From Buxus sempervirens (lineage: Eukaryota; Streptophyta; Magnoliopsida; Buxales; Buxaceae), in the NCBI GenBank assembly GCA_947561395.2, contig OX387193.1:35290255-35354254 (forward strand): a DNA stretch of 64,000 nt, read 5' to 3'. The translations under genes were made by a program, and so were the position numbers. The number at the start of each line of letters is the position of its first letter. The first letter of the stretch is position 1. Under the pieces are notes generated by a model. The model made no database searches, was not told where the DNA came from, and was given only the letters and a program-made list of their open reading frames with translations. Below are positions 22,152-34,312 of this stretch, piece by piece.

Positions 22152-24101
22152 TGTAATACGAATAAATATTCAATAATTTTTCTGATAAGTTAAGCATACG
22201 AGCATCTTTATAAAGACCTAATTAAGGTATAAAATTTATAAATTTATATTGGGAAAATTAACCAATTAATTGGAGGTTATAATGAAAGGTTGGTGCATGA
22301 AAATGTCTAAATGATATGGGATAATGTTAGGAATAATACAATTGGTAATTATGGAATGAAAACATCTTCTAAGCTATATCTTAGGTCTGTAGGATATGCT
22401 GGAAAATAAAAATACAGAAAACTGAAATAGAAACTATCTTAGGCATTAAGATGGGGACTTGGATTATAATAAGGGGATTAATAAGGAAAACTCTAAGAAA
22501 GACTTGAGTTACTTTTATTTGTGCTTTAAAAATGAATATTGGTTTCTGGAATTGTATAAACTCTGATTTTCATCGAATTTATGATTCATGAGTTTTATTT
22601 TGAATATAATTGGGAAATTGCATATGTTATTCTGAAAAAGGTTTTATTTGGGTTTAGAAGGATTGAATCATGTTTTTCTCTTGGGATTGAATATTTTGGC
22701 ATGGATTGGATTGTGGTACAATGTTATTCGCTTTTCTTTTACGGTTGAGTGATACGGCTCCTGTGGTTGAGTTGATATTAGCTTTTACGGCAGAGATGGA
22801 TAATCCTCTGTTGTAGAGATGTGTAATCCTTTATGGGTAAAGTTGTGTATGCCTTCGATAGTAGCGTGTCCTCTTGTATGTTGTTTTATTGTGGTTTGTG
22901 TCAATGGACTTAGTTGTATATGGATCCATAGTTTTGGCTGGTTAGCTAAGTGATATTTCTTTTGGGTTGAGTTACTCCTATGTGTGAGCGCGCTTCCTTT
23001 GCAAGTTAGTTTGCTTTGGAAGGTCCTATGTCTGGAGGGACACCCCGGTGTGCCGTTGGTGATTCTCTGTACATGTGGATAAGCGCCATCTCCATGTATT
23101 GATTTCGGGGCTGCATGCTAGTGGTACATGCCAACTCTGTTGAGTCGTGCGCAATAAGTCGATGACTACGGCTCCTATCTAAGGTGATGTTCACCGGTTT
23201 GAGTATCATTAGTAGCTTCGTCCTTAAGTTACATGGTGGTATTGCTTGTGGTTGAGTGTCATCTCAAAAACTTATCATCTTTGTGAGTCCTGCAATGACA
23301 CGTGCTTTATTGCTTTCGTCGGTTTTATTTATCGATAACATCTTTTTGCTGGTATTTACGTATGATTACATGTCTTATTGCTTTATTTGGATTCAGCATT
23401 GATAACTTGAATTTCTCGTCTTATCGTTGATTAATCGTATACCTCATGACTATTTGCTTACATTAGACTGTTTTAATTGCATGCACTTGCTACTTGCTGA
23501 GATGTAAATCTCACTCCGTTTTTACCTATTTTTCAGGTTTGCTTGGAGAGATCGCGAAGATGGGGTTTATTTGATGGGTAGATTTGTAATTGATATTATT
23601 GTCCACATTTTGATTAGACAAATTTTATTGTAAATTGATTTGATTAAATTGAATAAAAAATTGTTTTATTTCTCACCAGAAATTTGATGTAATTAACTAA
23701 CTTTAAAATTTATTGTGAATCTTAGTATTGTATCTAACCCCAGCTTCGTGGTAACACCTCGGGTTTGGTTGTTGAACTGGACTTGGGTTGTTACAGTAGC
23801 GAATCGGGTTCGGGTTGGGTGCCGGTTTTGCACTGACCCAGGTTCGGGGCGTTACACTTGGAGAGATCGTCATGGGGTAGTAAGCACATGGGTAGAATTG
23901 TGACTGTAAAACTAGAATTATTCCAGATTAAAGAACATAATATTGTAAATAAATTTGTATTAATTGAAACATTTATGATATGCTGCCAATTGTACTCTGA
24001 TATAATTAAAAGTTTTAATTTTGCATAAATTTTAGTTTGTTTTGACCCAATTCATACTAACACTCCGGTTTTGGTTGTTGATCCGGATCTGGGGCGTTAC
24101 A
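22152..24101 (+). mobile_element. LTR S (family 1) with two successive 3' tails
   Basis: It starts about TGTAATACGAATAAAT and has the family order: ATGGATCCAT (22920), hairpin GAGATGTAAATCTC (23499-23512), acceptor TATTTTTCAG (23536), and CTTGGAGAGATCG. A complete LTR end GGTTCGGGGCGTTACA occurs at 23856. CTTGGAGAGATCG then begins again and runs to a second end GGATCTGGGGCGTTACA at 24101. The 5' portion lacks a recognisable donor and promoter. No matching target duplication is found, so this may be a recombinant or a 5' LTR. Confidence 0.68.
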
Positions 24102-24408
24102 ACAGCGTATCATGTAGAGCTATAAGAATTGCCCAACATGCCCAAAGCCCGCCCAACCTGACTAGAATAATAGCCCGAACTCAGATTTTAGTTTGGGTTT
24201 GGGTTTGGTTTAGGCTTAATTTTAAGCCCAAAGTTGAGTTTGGATTGGGCTTGGGTTTATGCTTTATCGTCTAAAAAGCTCGAACTAAAGAATAAACCCA
24301 TGAGTATATCCGAAGAAAACAATATCCAAAGAAGAAACCTATGAATTATATCCAAACATAGCTATTCTTTAAAATCTTTTTCTCTTGTTTGAAAGAATTG
24401 GAAGTTAT
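24102..24408. other. Possible element S internal remnant, no gene
   Basis: GTATCATGTAGAGC right after the LTR end loosely resembles the initiator-Met primer site GGTATCAGAGC with an insertion. A run of GCCC/GGGC and GGGTTTGGGTTTGG sequence follows (24140-24260). I see no credible gene. Confidence 0.3.
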
Positions 24409-24800
24409 TGTAATCCCCTGGATCTGGTTTGTTCATTAAAGATATAAATACGTCTCCGGAGGGTTATGTATGGGCCCAATTACTCATACCAAACTCACAA
24501 TCATTATCATGAGTAATATATCAGAGTGCGGAAATTTAAAACTTCTATTTAAAGCGCGGGAGTTCTAAACAATACTACAAGCAATTATATCATGAATCAA
24601 TTACCAATTTTGATACCAACAATAAATCTCAATATCAAATGGTAAAAGTCGCATCAAAGTATCAATATGACACCTACTAAATCTATGGATGAAAGTAATC
24701 CTCCTCTTTACATAAATTCTCCGGCCCTACCCCTGTAGATGCGTCCTCTCAAAGAGTGGTCGAAAATAAAACAAAACCGGAATGAGATAAGAATATCCAA

Positions 24801-26235
24801 GCAAGTAGCACATGCATGCTAAAAACATTTTATCACAGTTCTAAACACATGCTACGATAAATATACATAATCATGTTGATATGAAATCACATAGAATCCA
24901 AATTAACCAATACGATCATAAACAAGTGTTGATAAACCAACCGTATCAAACCAAATAGTTATATCTCAACCAAAACAAGTATCAACATAGGCCAATGTTA
25001 TGTAGTTCACTTTAATTGAGTAATTAAACATGCCAGAGCCAAATCCAAACCTCCATGTATATAATCTGGCCTACTCAAGGTTTCAGATACTAAAATGATG
25101 GCCTACTCAGGGTTTCGTAATCCAATGCCGGCCTACTCTGGGCTTCGGCATTGACAACACCCTTGTACTCAGGGTTTCGGTGCTGCTCTACACCGGTTGT
25201 GGCAACACTCATGGCCATGCAATTACAAAAATAAAGTCAACACACCACATTACTAAGCTTAAGTAATGGATCCAACACAAGTTAAGCCAAATAGCTTAAA
25301 ACAAAACCAACATGTAAAACAATATGCTTAACATATAATCATGGGTCAATCATATGACCAAATGCACTCATTCATGGAGGATATCAAATACATGCCCTCA
25401 AGGAGAATTTTCAATAACCAAAACAATATTTATGTCAACACAATCATGAGATCGAACAATTAATCTAAATTCGTCCATAATTCCCAAATTAGGCTAAATC
25501 TGCCCAAATCAATGGAAAACCATTTTTATACATTTCCAAAAGTTAAAACATGTTTATAAGCAACTAATATAAGTATAGGAAACATCCAACTCAATTAAAA
25601 TTAAAGAAAAGAACACAAACTCATTAAATTCCCAAATTAAGACCAATTTCGGTAAAACATGCCCAATTTTACATAATTAATTTAATAAATTCAATCGGCC
25701 ACTGGAAATCAGTTCTAGAGACCTAAAACTTGTTTGTACATGAGTTGGATTTGCCCAGAAACTAGTCTAAGCTCGATAATCATCTCAAAACTCAGATTAC
25801 ATGAAATCTGGGATGGCCGCTCGACAGGGTTGCTCAAGCGTCCTGGTTGAGTGCCCCCTTTCCGGGAATTTTTCTTCTAGATCTAAACAACTAACCTTAC
25901 CGCTTGAGAGGTCCCTTAAGCGGTCCTCAACTATATCTAAAAAAACAAGAAATAAAAGGGGCGCCTAACCCTGCGCTCGAGCGTGGGGTCTAGTGGTAAA
26001 TCCGATTTAACCATATCTCTCCAGGAATAATTGTTCTAATCCTTTTAACTACTTACTAGAACACATATAAAACGCAAATCCATGCTCATATAATTAATTC
26101 AAAGGAATTCTACACATATAATCAAATTTCTATCTGATGGGGCAATAGAACCCATTATCTTTGGTTAATCATCAATCTATTTGAAACCAAAACAATTTTC
26201 ATACTATAGATTCAAAATTAAAGAGTGCTACTCAC
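24801..26235 (-). other. Decayed intron signals of LTR T
   Basis: Donor GAG/GTGAGTAGCAC (26235-26225) pairs fully with GTGCTACTTGC (24811-24801), with two G-U pairs. The expected acceptor just left of the hairpin reads TTTTATTTTCGA, so AG is missing. Confidence 0.4.
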
Positions 26236-26366
26236 CTCTATATAGCTCAAATCAGTCTCCTGTTAGCTCTAAATTTCCAGACCTCCTTTCCACGATCAAA
26301 TATACCTATTGTTAACAGAAAATCCAATTCTCAAGAAATTACTTCCAAATCCACTTAAATCATACC

Positions 26367-29190
26367 TGTAACGCCCCGAATCTGGTTCAACAACCAAACC
26401 CGAAGTGTTACTAAAAATCTGGGTTAGAACAAACTAAAATTTATGCGGAATTTAAAACTTCTATTTATATTAGAGTACAATTGGAAGCATAGCATACTTA
26501 ATTCAATTTAATCGAATTAATTTACAATAAGAATTTCTTTATACTTAATTTGTTTTATGGTAACAACCACAATTCTACCATGAGTACACTACCCCAAACT
26601 TGACGATCTCTCCAAGCATACCTGAAAAATAGGGGAAAACCGGAGTGATATAAATCTCAACAAGTAGCAAGGTGCATGCATTTGAATAGTCTATTTATGA
26701 AATAGTCATGGGGTATAACGATAAATCGTAGAAAAACAATAATTCAAGTCCATGTATACAATTTCAATATAAACGATAAAATATACTCAAAACCACATGT
26801 AACATCACAGGACTTATGAAGCAAGATAAGTCTTTGAATAGACACTCTTCATTCACTACGCCAACACGCGACTTATGAGCGAAGATAGTAAATCCTCAAA
26901 CCAGAATCTGAATCTGACAATAAGAGGCCTAGTCATCGACTTATTACGCATGAAACTCAAGTACCAGCAACACAAAAATTGAAATACGGAGTTCGGCATG
27001 TACCATTAGCATGTAGCACCTGAATCAATAAATGGAGATGGCCACTTAACCACACATAAATGATACTCACTAGCAACACAAACAGGAAATGAGACCCTAC
27101 AGACATGAAGACCCCCCAATGAAAACTAACTTGCAAAGGAAGCACGAGGGCAAAATAGGCGTAATCAACCCAAATAAATACCCCTCCAATCTAGCTTAGC
27201 CTATGGATCCATATACAGCTATGCCCGCTAGACACAGCTCACACATATTACAATTTATTCTGTTTACAATTGATTACCAATTCATATGTATATTTTCGTA
27301 AACCATGATCTCAAATCGATTATCATAATTCGTTTTCAAGTGATATACATGTCTCAATCTTTTTAACTCGAAATCAATCCCGTTGACAAAACACAATCAA
27401 AACCACGAATAAATCTTTAAACCAGATTTCATAAATATTGACGCACCCAAAACATAATTATTAAAAGTTTAGACAGGTTATAGTTTATATTCATGAGCAA
27501 AAATAAGATTCCTATGACTTGACTATAACTTCCCTAATTAACAATTTATTTAAGATCCAAATTTCTATAGTTATAACCTAATGTGTTAAGTTTTATAATT
27601 TCTGTTTTTCAATTCCAGCAGATCACACAGACCCATATTGAAGCTTAAGAGTTGATTCTAATCCCCAAATTTATGTTTAACTTAATCTAATCCTCTATTT
27701 CCAAAACCTTGACCTTTAAGACACCCATTTGCATTCATTGTTCCAAATTATTAGTTTTAATACCAAATTAAATTCGGTTAGTTCCTACACTTCAATTTAA
27801 CTCCTATACAGGTGTTACAATAATTAAATTACTAGGAAAAATTATTAAACATTAATTTAGACGTAAAATCCCCAATTTTCAAATCCTGATATAGGTCACT
27901 CAAGCAGTTGTGTTAAGCGGCCATACAAATTTATGCAAATTTCCCAGATTTTCTGATTTTTGGGTTATTTCTTTGGTTTTAATTGTTCTAAATTTATTCT
28001 TTATTAACCTACATCACACCTACAACTCTCTGAACCTATTTGTATCAATTAATTACAAGTTCATGGTCCTCTACACAACTCTATGAACCTATTTGTTTCA
28101 ATTAATTACAAGTTTATGGCCCTCTACATATAATTCATACTTTTATACTTTTCTTTCAACAACATGTAAACTCATTGATGAAAACCAAACGTATCCATGA
28201 AATATATTTTCGTCTAATCAAATCAATTAAGAATAAATTAAAAACACAGAAATCATGCAGTTCATCCAGTTTTCAAGTGATTGCTACTTGCCTTATCATG
28301 CAAAAATCCATTTTCTCTTGAATCCGAACTTCTGTTATTTTTCACACTAACCTAGGGTTCTCCAAACAAGATCTCCACTGTTTAGATTGTAGTCCTAGCA
28401 GTCTTAAACAAAACCTCCAAATTTGAGGTCGATCCAACGGTTGGATCTCTCCCGATTTAACTTTGATGGCTGCTGGTCGGAGGGTTTTGCAACAACTCTT
28501 TTCTCTTGTGATCTTTCTATTTTCCTCTTTCTCTCTCTCTGGACTCTCCAAACGTGGGATCTACTTTTTTCTCCTCTTTTTCCTCTATATAAATTGATTA
28601 AAAGAAATCCTAAACTTGCTTTAATGACCTACTTAAATAGACAAACCTTAGAGGAGTCCAATTAGGATTAGGAAACCTTCTAATTAATTCCTACTTTCTC
28701 TCCTCCTAATTCTCTTTTTAGTATTTTACCTATTAAGTCCCTTACTAAATAAACTCATTTTTAATCAAATTTTCGTTCATATTTTATATCTATTTCTAAA
28801 TATTACCTAAACACTCTATTTAGTCACTTTTTCTCCAAATTAAGGCCACTACTTAAGTATAATTACCCAATTGCCATTTTCCCCTTCTTTTATGCTATAA
28901 TTATTACTATTCAACTTCAAACTTAACCCAATAAGTTTTAGTCTTCTATTTTCCAATTCTATTAATTATTTAATGATTTAATTCATCAATTGTCCTTTTG
29001 GAATTTCTTAAAATACCCTTTTATCCTCCTAGATTGATTTCCTTTGAAAATTCTCTTTTATTTACAAATTATTATTTATTTGAATTATCAATCCTCTAAA
29101 TTTTCATTCTTTTATTTCCACTATACTCAAACCCCTATTTTCTTTTATTTACTTATTCCTTAATTATTATCTAAAAATTGGGGTTTTACA
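26367..29190 (-). mobile_element. Solo LTR U (family 1), inserted in T
   Basis: The 2824-bp element runs on the reverse strand from TGTAAAACCCCAATTTTTAG at 29190 to CCAGATTCGGGGCGTTACA at 26367. Flanks are ATACC and AAACC, a duplication with one mismatch. It belongs to the same subfamily as V, which lies in the opposite orientation to its right. It contains a GC-type donor, a GC-rich cluster (27890-27930), ATGGATCCAT (27203) and an acceptor. Confidence 0.85.
26622..28291 (-). other. Predicted GC-AG intron inside LTR U
   Basis: The reverse-strand donor is AAG/GCAAGTAGCAA and the acceptor is CCCTATTTTTCAG. TTGCTACTTGT (26670-26660) can pair with all 11 donor bases, and the unusual C at intron position 2 faces a G. 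The hairpin is partly decayed (GAGATTTATATC). Confidence 0.45.
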
Positions 29191-29478
29191 AAACCCTTAC
29201 CAATTCTCTGTGTTATATTAAACATAAATTATTAACTAGAATCATTCTTACCTGTTTTCCCTAGATCTGAGCAAAAATCCTCTCCAATTCTCCACTGATT
29301 TCCTTCAATTCTCCTTCATAGCTCCATCGACCAATTCAAGTTTCTTCTTAGATCTCTTCAACTTAATCTCCAGTTCTTTCTAGAGCTTTCTCTCCTTTTC
29401 TTCTAGGGTTGCTGTTCTCTATTCCTCTAAAGAATCTTAGATCCAATCGACAAAACAAACAAACAAACTAATTCTATT

Positions 29479-31181
29479 TGTAAAACCCCGAATTTTTGGA
29501 TAATAATTAAGGCATGAATAAATAAAAGAAAGTAGGGGTTGAATATAGGGGAAATAAAAGAGTGGAAATTTAGAGGATTAATAATTCAAATAAATAATAG
29601 TTTTTAAATAAAAAAGAATTTTAAAAGGAAATCAATCTGGGAGAATAAAAGGGTATTTTAGTAAATTCCAAAAGGGCAATTGATGAATTAAATCATTAAC
29701 TAATTAATAGAATTGGAATATAGAAGATTAAAAGTTATTGGGTTAGGTTTGAAGTTAAATAGTAATAATTATAGCATAAAAGAAGGAAAAAATGGCAATT
29801 GGGTAATTATACTTAATTAGTGGCCTTAATTTGGAGAAAAAGTGACTAAATAGGGTGTTTAGGTAATATTTAGAAATAGATATAAAATATGAACGAAAAT
29901 TTGATAAAAAAGGAGTTTATTTAGTAAGGGACTTAATATGTAAAATACTAGAAAGAGAATTAGAAGAAGGAGAGAAAGTATGAATTAATTAGAAGGTTTC
30001 CTAATCCTAATTGGACTCCTCTAAGGTTTGTTTATTTAAGCAATTCATTAAAGCAAGTTTAGGGTTTCTTCTAATCAAGTTATATAGAAGAAAAGGAGGA
30101 GAAAAAGGTAGCCCCCGCGTTTGGAAAGTATAGAGAGAAATAAAGAGGAAAATAGAAAGAATACAAGAGAAAGGTACTGTTGCAGAAACCTTCGACCAGC
30201 AGCCGTCGGATGAGAGATCCAACCGTCGGATCGACCTCAAATTTGGATGTTTTGTTCACGACTGGTAGGAATACAATCTGAACGGTGGAGATCTGGTTTG
30301 GAGAACCCTATGTTGGTACGAAAAATAACAGAAGTTCGGATTCAATACCGGATTCAAGAGAAGATGGATTTTTGCATGTTAAGGCAAGTAGAAATTACTT
30401 GAAAACTGGAGGAACTGCAAGATTTTTGTGTTTCTGATTTATTCCTGATTGATTTGATTAGACGAAAATATATTTCATGGATACGTTTGGTTTTTATCGA
30501 TGAGTTTACATGTTCTTGAAAGAAAAGTATAAAAGTATTAATTATTATAGGTTTGATATGTGTAGAGGACCATAAACTTGTAATTAATTGATACAAATAG
30601 GTTCAGAGGGTTGTAGGTGTGATGTAGGTTAGTAAGGAATAAATTTAGAACAATTAAAACCAATGAAATAACCCAAATATCAGAAAATTGGAAAATCTAG
30701 GAAATTTGCCGAAATTTGTATGGGTGCTCAGCACAACCACTTGAGCGACCATGCTGAGCGACCTATGTCAGAATTTGAAAATTGGGGAGTTTAGGTCTAA
30801 ATTAATGTTTAATAATTTTTCCTAATAATTTAATTATTGTAACACCTGTATAGGAGTTAAATTGAGGTGTAGGAATTGACGGAATTTAATTTTGTATTAA
30901 AACTAATAATTTGGAACAATGAATACAAATGGGTGTCTTAAAGGTCAAGGTTTTGGGAATAGTGGATTAGATTAAGTTAAACATAAATTTGAGGGTTGGA
31001 ACCAACTCTTAAGCTTCAATACGGGTCTTTGTGAATTGCTAGAATTGAAAAATAACAGAAATTATAAAACTTAACACCTTAGGTTATAACTATAGAAATT
31101 TTGGATCTTAATAGGTAGTTAATTAGGGAAGTTTTAGTTAAGTCATAGGAATCTTATTTTTGCTTATGAATGTGAACTATA
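29479..31181 (+). mobile_element. LTR V (family 1), 3' truncated by LTR C
   Basis: It starts TGTAAAACCCCGAATTTTTG and is closely similar to the reverse complement of U for its whole length. It includes a GC donor AAG/GCAAGTAGAAA at 30384 and a GC-rich GAGCGACC cluster (30720-30770). It stops at GTGAACTATA where LTR C begins. The missing 3' part is not in the window. A pyrimidine/purine-rich leader with ATCCAACCGTCGGATCGAC lies at 30210-30240. Confidence 0.82.
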
Positions 31182-31956
31182 TGTAATACCCTGAAAATTT
31201 CCAGAAAATTTTAATTAAATAATAATCAGTATTTTATTGATGGATTATAATTAAATATATAGGTGATCACATTGATGAAAGAGATCAGGAGTTTGATGCA
31301 AATCTAACTGTTGGATCATGAGATATTGAAATGTGTATTAATTTAAGGTTATCTTTTATTCTGATTGGTTAGTAGTATAGGTTATGATGGAGGGAGATGC
31401 ATGGAATCATGGGATTAAAATAGGGTTTGTATTAAGTGAGTATACGACTAATCAATCGTATACCTACTCTTTGTAATCTCTTGCGGCTGAAAGTAGAGGA
31501 AGAGAAGAACCGAGAGAGAAGAGAAGAAGGAGATGAGGAGTTTGTTGATATCGAAGCATTCTGCATCCCAGGAGGAGTTCTGTGTTGCTGTGGAGAGAGA
31601 GATCAACATCTACACTAAGAGGAAAGAGGAGGAAGAAGGAAACTTGATTGAACAGAGGTAGGTAGCACACTTGTTTAATCGAAAACTGAATTTTACTAAG
31701 GTTTGATCATCTAGCATGTTTTGGAAGTAATGTATATATGTTTTTGAAGTTATTAGAGATGATTTTGATGAATAGAATGTGGGTTGTTGCTTAAAAACTT
31801 GATTCGGAGTTTGGAAAAATTGCTGTTTGTCGAGCGCCTGACAGGATTGCCTGGGCGACCTAGATGAGCGTATCGCCTATGTCTATTTTTAGGAGGTAGT
31901 CGCCCAACTGATCGCCTGGTCAATGCAAAATCGGCACTCAACTCAAATCTGAAGTG
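31182..31956 (+). mobile_element. LTR C, forward 5' portion
   Basis: It starts TGTAATACCCTGAAAATTTC and matches the reverse-strand LTR that ends at 39235. It includes donor GAG/GTAGGTAGCAC at 31668 and a GCCTGGGCGACC cluster at 31830-31930. It then breaks off and meets the reverse-strand copy, giving a head-to-head arrangement. The exact junction (about 31935-31965) is uncertain. Confidence 0.7.
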
Positions 31957-34312
31957 CTATAGGCCCAAAGCTTCTAAATACCAAATAGTTAAATTCAATT
32001 CGTTTAACATATAATATCAGAGTGCGGAAGTTTATCATCTATAAAAACTCAATAATAAGCGTGGATAAAAGTCATCCAAACCATCTCATCCAAAAATAAT
32101 TAAAGTCTGGTAAAACAGGTTCTATCACTCTCACTCTCATAATCATCAAATCCATAAAATAAACAAATAATAAATCAAATGTATCTAACATTTGTATCAA
32201 CCTCAAAACTATATCTACTCAGGATAATAATAATCCTTCGGGAGAAAATCTGCAATCTCACCCTAAGTATCAAACCCCAAGTCCCTTTCTTGCGTATCAG
32301 TTAAAAATAATCATTTTTCATACTCGATAAAGTAAACGAATAAACAGGATACAATCTCAATAAATAAAACAGTAATCAAATCCAAACAGTTCATCAAGTA
32401 TAATCTTTTCCATCCACATAAATTCCAACACAATAGTGTAATAAGCAAGATCAAAACTAATCCATCATACATCATTGTAGGACTCATGAAGACAAGTAGG
32501 TCTTTGAAAAGAAACTCTCCATTCACTATGCCAGCACATGACTTATGAGCGAAGCTAGTAAGACCCTCAAACCTGTATATCAACTGAGACAAGAGGTGTA
32601 GTCATCGACTTATTACGCACGAAACTTACGAAGTTCGGTGCGTACCATCCAGCATGCAGCACCTTAATCAATACACAGGGATGGCTGCTTATGCACACAT
32701 ACATGCAGACCATCCAAAGCAAACTAACTTGCAAAGGAAGTGCGAGCGCAAACTAGGAGTACCCAAACAAAGAAAAACCTCTACACTTTCAAGCTTAATC
32801 CTATGGATCCACATGCAGCTATGCCCACTAGACACCAACAATAACAATTTTCTCAAACGAACCTGGTTCTATAATAGTGCTTAGTGGCATATAGGGTTTC
32901 CTAAAGCTCATACTCTTTCCAAAGTTAAATCTTCAAGTAGTTTCTAGTGTATAGTTTTTCTAGTGAAATTCAAAAATCATGATACTTTAAAATACCTTTT
33001 CCTAAGTAAGAATTTTCAAGCAAATCGATTCAGGTTTCTAAATAACCCAAAAATCCCATTTTATTTTCAATTCAGACAATATTTTTTGCAAACAGTCCAA
33101 AATCATTCTTCAATTTGTTTTAAATACAAAAGATCATAAAATGTTGTAAACACCTAAAATCAGTAGGTTCAGATATTTATATTCATTTAAAATTTTCTTA
33201 TTTTGGAATAATATTTCAATTTGTAAAAAATCAAGATTTGGTGTGGGTCGCTCAACCCTATTGCTCAGGCGACCTAGTTGGGCGATCTAATATTTTAAAA
33301 CCAAAATTTCAAACCAACGGGTGCTCAAGTGGGCACCCAGGTGATCCCTTTGGGCGACCTACCCAAAATCTAATTTTTAATTGTCGCTCAATTCATCGCT
33401 CAGGCGATCGGTTGGGCGACCTATGTTATGTATTTCTAAAACAGACAGGCGAGATGCTCGTCTAGATCGCTTAGGCGATCGTGTCAAGAGCTCGACAAAC
33501 AGCGGCTAATCCGACTTCCAAAAACTAGTTTTTTTATGCATCAAACAACAATCTACATATTCAAATAAATTCTGATAACTTCAAAACATATATATCATAC
33601 TTCCAAATCATGTAGAAACATATATACCATACTTTCAGATCATGTAGAAAGATCAAACCATAAGAAAACTAAGTATCGTCTAAATGGGTGTGCTACCTAC
33701 CTCTGTTCGACCAAGTTTTCCTTCTTCCTCTTCTTCCCTCGTAGTGTAGATGTAGACCTATCCCTATACAGTAACACAGAACTGATGTAGAACCTTCAAG
33801 ATCAACAAGGCTCATCTTCTCCTTCTTTTCTTTCTCGGTCTCTCGTTTCCTTCAGCCGCTAGAGAATACAAGACGAAATACGATTAGTATTCTCTAAAGT
33901 ATTAAACCTTATTTTAATCTCATGATTCCACGTATCCCCTCCATCAAATCCTATACTACTAACCAATCAGATTAACAATTAGCCTTACATTAATATGTAC
34001 TCCTTTATTTCATGTTCCAACGGTCAAATTTGCTTCAAATTCCTGATCGCTTCCATCAATGTGATCACCTATATTTTAAATTACAATCCATCAGTAAAAT
34101 CCCCAATAAAATTGTAGCGCCCCGAATCTGGGTCTTGCCCAATCACGACACCAACCCGTCCCCTGGGCACTACTTATGGGCCCACAACAACTTAATAATC
34201 AGAGACATGGCATTATAAAGCAATTCATCAGAGTGCACAAGATATGGTGTGTACAGGTATAAGCTATCCAATAAAAATACTGAGACCTGGATACAAGCTA
34301 GTACACCAAAAG

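Larger units (their letters stand above)
24409..29478 (-). mobile_element. LTR T (family 1), outer copy holding LTR U
   Basis: The reverse-strand end is CCAGATCCAGGGGATTACA at 24409. It carries hairpin (24784-24798), ATGGATCCA (25266), TACTCAGGGTTTCGG repeats (25070-25180), a GC-rich cluster (25810-25990) and donor GTGAGTAGCAC (26235-26225). LTR U interrupts it at 26367-29190. The acceptor CAG has mutated to CGA, so splicing would be lost. T continues at 29191 and its 5' end is cut off by LTR V. Confidence 0.75.

Noticed and set aside
24140..24270. GGGTTTGGGTTTGG stretch as telomere-like repeat
   Set aside because: The unit is not TTTAGGG and is too short and irregular.
31177..31961. CTATA on both sides of the forward LTR C piece as a target duplication
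   Set aside because: The piece does not end in CA and the sequence to its right does not continue LTR V, so the match is probably chance.
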